DNA of 64,000 nucleotides from Pseudomonas deceptionensis (GTDB taxonomy: Bacteria; Pseudomonadota; Gammaproteobacteria; Pseudomonadales; Pseudomonadaceae), in the NCBI RefSeq assembly GCF_900106095.1, contig NZ_FNUD01000002.1:4299501-4363500 (forward strand), written 5' to 3'. Position 1 is the first letter of the stretch; every line of letters begins with the position of its first letter. This document shows, in pieces, positions 62,340 through 64,000 of the stretch. The notes beneath the pieces are model-generated. The model made no database searches. It saw only the letters and a program-made list of their open reading frames with translations, and was not told where the DNA came from. A program made the translations under genes and the position numbers.

Positions 62340-62382
62340 AAAAAAAGCCGACTCAGCCGAAGCTGAAGTTCATTGGTTTTTT
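62340..62382 (-). terminator. Attenuator-type hairpin before the EamA gene
   Basis: Minus strand AAAAAACC ... ACTTCAGC-TTCG-GCTGAGT ... GG-C-TTTTTTT: an inner 7-bp stem (one bulge) capped by a TTCG tetraloop, and an outer A-tract/T-tract pairing. It lies 22 bases upstream of the EamA start codon, so it can stop transcription before the gene. Confidence 0.6.
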
Positions 62383-62411
62383 AGACGGGTACGGGCAGCC
62401 GAACGATCAGC

Positions 62412-62495
62412 TCAGCCCGCAACAACACCCGGTGGCGATACGACGACGTACACCACAGTGCGGCTGACAGGAGGGGGATAGTGACTGATCTGCAC
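62412..62495 (-). CDS. Valine-rich leader peptide of the EamA gene
   Basis: 27 codons from GTG 62495 (GGGAAG 9 bases before) to TGA 62414-62412. Val at positions 10, 14, 15, 17, 18, 19, 24 and 25: eight of 27 residues, with the core TVVYVVVSPPGVV. This resembles the valine/leucine/isoleucine runs of ilv leader peptides (the E. coli ilvL leader also has a hydrophobic run then PP-G). An in-frame ATG at 62573 would give 53 residues with the same Val-rich end, but has no ribosome site. AGCTGA at the stop (62412-62407) can pair with TCAGCT in the left arm of the terminator. Confidence 0.5.
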   Translation of the reverse strand: MQISHYPPPVSRTVVYVVVSPPGVVAG

Positions 62496-62610
62496 AGGCT
62501 GTTGCTTCCCGCACGGCTCAACGCCAGCAGTCACTGCTGAGACGTCAACGCTATGTGAAAGGGAAACCGGCATGGGCTGATCTTTTTGAAGAGGGGATAT
62601 CGAGCGCCGA

Positions 62611-62639
62611 CTATAACCAGCGCCCGATACAAATTGCAA
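62611..62639 (-). promoter_or_regulatory. Sigma-70-like promoter of the leader and EamA gene
   Basis: Minus strand -35 TTGCAA (62639-62634), 17 bases, -10 TTATAG (62616-62611). Lies just past the lpxO stop codon, so the EamA gene has its own promoter. Predicted start near 62603. Confidence 0.55.
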
Positions 62640-62643
62640 CGAC

Positions 62644-63582
62644 TTAACCGAACAACCAGCGCCACAGCAGAACCAGTACCAGCACTGCCAGGATCGGGCG
62701 GGCTATGCGATACAGCTTGGGGTTGCGGCGCTTCCACTGCTTGACCACACCGCTGAAGCGGTCGCTGAAGGTTTTGCTCCAGGCGTAGGCCTTGTTGATC
62801 CCGCCCACGCGCTCGTCATCGAGGTTCTGTGGCGCGGTGGCTTTGCCCAGCTGGGCGCTGACCCAGCGGTTGATGCGGGTCATCAGCGCGCTGGTCAGTG
62901 GGCGCTCGATGTCGCAAAACAGGATGACACGGGTAACGTCGGTTTCGTTTTTGACCCAGTGCACATAGGTCTCATCAAACATTACGTCTTCGCCATCACG
63001 CCACGCGTATTCCTCGCCATCGACGAAAATCCGGCAAGCGTCGGAGTTGGGCGTCGACAGGCCCAGGTGATAGCGCAAGGAGCCGGCAAACGGGTCACGG
63101 TGCGGGTTGAGGTGGCTACCGCCCGGCAGCAAGGCAAACATCGCGCCTTTGACGTTGGGGATGCTGTTGACCAGCTCAACGGTTTTCGGGCACAGCAATT
63201 CGGCCGATGGCAGCGCTTTGTCGTACCACTTCAGGTAAAAACGCTTCCAGCCTTTTTTGAAGAACGAGCCAAAGCCGGCATCGTTGTTTTTTTCGGCCGC
63301 GCGGATATAGCCTTCGTCGAACAAGTGCATGGCTTCTTCGCGGATCACTTGCCAGTTGTCTTTGAGGACATCCAGCTCGGGAAACTTGCTGCGGTCCAGG
63401 TACGGTTTGGACGGTACACCGGAGAACAGGTACATCAAGGCGTTGTAGGGCGCAAAGATCGCAGAGTGGTTGACGAACTGGCGCAACACCGGCAACCGCG
63501 CCTTGCCGCGCAAATGCACGTAAAGGATGCTGCCAACAAACAGCAGTATCAGCCCTGCCTTGATGGCGAAGGATAAGGTCAT
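62644..63582 (-). CDS. lpxO: LpxO-type lipid A / aspartyl-asparaginyl beta-hydroxylase
   Basis: 312 residues. Membrane segments at both ends (about 7-24 and the last 20 residues), catalytic domain in between. 2-oxoglutarate/Fe(II) signature: LLPGGSHLNPHRDPFAGSLRYHLGL with H and D ligands, and MFDETYVHWVKNETDVTRVILFCD with the second His and the Arg for 2-oxoglutarate. LpxO adds a 2-hydroxyl to the secondary acyl chain of lipid A. P. aeruginosa has two paralogues; which one this matches is unclear. Start ATG 63582. Confidence 0.88.
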   Translation of the reverse strand: MTLSFAIKAGLILLFVGSILYVHLRGKARLPVLRQFVNHSAIFAPYNALMYLFSGVPSKPYLDRSKFPELDVLKDNWQVIREEAMHLFDEGYIRAAEKNNDAGFGSFFKKGWKRFYLKWYDKALPSAELLCPKTVELVNSIPNVKGAMFALLPGGSHLNPHRDPFAGSLRYHLGLSTPNSDACRIFVDGEEYAWRDGEDVMFDETYVHWVKNETDVTRVILFCDIERPLTSALMTRINRWVSAQLGKATAPQNLDDERVGGINKAYAWSKTFSDRFSGVVKQWKRRNPKLYRIARPILAVLVLVLLWRWLFG

Positions 63583-63813
63583 GCAACAACTCCTCGAAAA
63601 TACCGTGCGGCACCAATAGCCCGACGTGGCAGCCGGCCATGATAAACACTACCGGCGCAGGACAAAACCCGCGTGTTCCAACATTCAGTGTTAAGTCATA
63701 CGTAATAACGGGTTAATTATGTAGAAGCCGTCCCTTGAGCCAGTTGATTTGAGTCAGTTGCATACACCCTGCAGGAGCCAGCTTGCGAACTCCTGCAGAG
63801 ATCAAGGACGTGC

Positions 63814-64000
63814 TTACTGGTGCAATTCCTGCTCGCTGAACATATCGCTGAACAGGAAGCTCGACAGGTAACGCTCACCCGAATCCGGCAGGATCACAAC
63901 AATGGTCTTGCCTTGCATTTCCGGGGTTTCTGCCAGACGGACAGCCGCCGCCATGGCCGCTCCGCTGGATATTCCGCACAAGATGCCTTCTTCCTGCATC
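63814..64000 (-). CDS. cysK: Cysteine synthase A, C-terminal part
   Basis: The last 61 codons of O-acetylserine sulfhydrylase; the rest lies beyond the right edge. [20 protein letters not shown] contains the PLP phosphate-side GISSGA block, and [22 protein letters not shown] the C-terminal SGERYLS motif, both typical of CysK rather than CysM. Converts O-acetylserine and sulfide to cysteine. Confidence 0.9.
   Translation of the reverse strand, partial: MQEEGILCGISSGAAMAAAVRLAETPEMQGKTIVVILPDSGERYLSSFLFSDMFSEQELHQ

Noticed and set aside
62412..62639. 75-codon minus-strand frame upstream of the EamA gene read as a normal protein gene
   Set aside because: Starts inside the promoter, no ribosome site at its first start; only the Val-rich 3' part with the GTG start fits a leader peptide.
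1..64000. CRISPR array, prophage, integron or toxin-antitoxin module
   Set aside because: No short direct repeats with regular spacers, no integrase, phage structural, or recognisable toxin-antitoxin genes; the REP palindromes are irregularly spaced and lie in intergenic gaps.

Overview
The window reads as ordinary Pseudomonas chromosome, most likely from the P. fluorescens/P. fragi side of the genus. The basis is recognition of protein families (phhR-phhABC, gbuR-gbuA, a PlpD-type patatin, FabH2 of the PA3286 type, CpxR/CpxS with a Spy-like protein between them) and many copies of the GTGGGAGCGAGCCTGCTCGC inverted repeat typical of that group. There is no rRNA, no CRISPR array and no prophage. 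Gene density is high, with short intergenic gaps that mostly hold REP-type palindromes or terminators.

Layout. 1-5 kb: 5' end of flgF behind a sigma-54-type promoter, then phhR divergent from the phenylalanine catabolic operon phhABC. 5-9 kb: two very small proteins, an MFS exporter, arfB, and an AroP-type permease with a long complex leader. 9-15 kb: rluB, DUF1289 protein, then scpB-scpA-yciO-rnm on the minus strand, divergent from yciB-yciI. 15-20 kb: Cpx-like envelope stress unit (cpxR, spy-like gene, kinase), nitroreductase, trkH. 20-25 kb: AraC regulator, EamA transporter, SelW-like protein, plpD, MarR regulator. 25-29 kb: recQ, yecA/UPF0149, ybaN, DTW-domain protein. 29-33 kb: gbuR, gbuA and a sodium:solute symporter, with a 168-bp MITE-like palindrome between gbuA and the symporter. 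33-38 kb: a 41-codon gene resembling the PA1414/SicX locus behind an Anr-type promoter, a LysR regulator, MFS and EamA transporters, DUF2177 protein, cvfB. 38-46 kb: a small basic protein, a TorF-type porin, a DEAD-box helicase, an MscS/YbdG channel, a hydrolase, an EamA transporter, azoR with a divergent LysR regulator. 46-54 kb: ppiA, an ABC exporter, aqpZ, a COG3146 protein, a porin, an ECF sigma/anti-sigma pair, fabH2. 54-64 kb: hrpA, aceK, two EamA transporters, an LpxO-type hydroxylase and the 3' end of cysK.

How the parts work together. The clearest functional units are phenylalanine to tyrosine catabolism (phhR/phhABC), guanidinobutyrate use (gbuR/gbuA plus symporter), chromosome segregation (scpA/scpB), and a Cpx-like two-component system with a direct-repeat operator upstream of its periplasmic partner gene.

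Three intergenic regions deserve the most attention. (1) Upstream of the EamA gene at 61455-62318 there is a sigma-70-like promoter, a short valine-rich reading frame and an A-tract/T-tract hairpin, arranged like a classical amino-acid attenuator. (2) Upstream of the aroP-type permease there is a -10 box with a GC-rich discriminator, a 95-nt cloverleaf-like RNA with a T-loop motif, and a 34-codon reading frame with a good ribosome site and two Trp codons. (3) The Anr-type promoter and small PA1414/SicX-like gene at 33409-33629. Function for all three is inference from sequence layout, not demonstrated.
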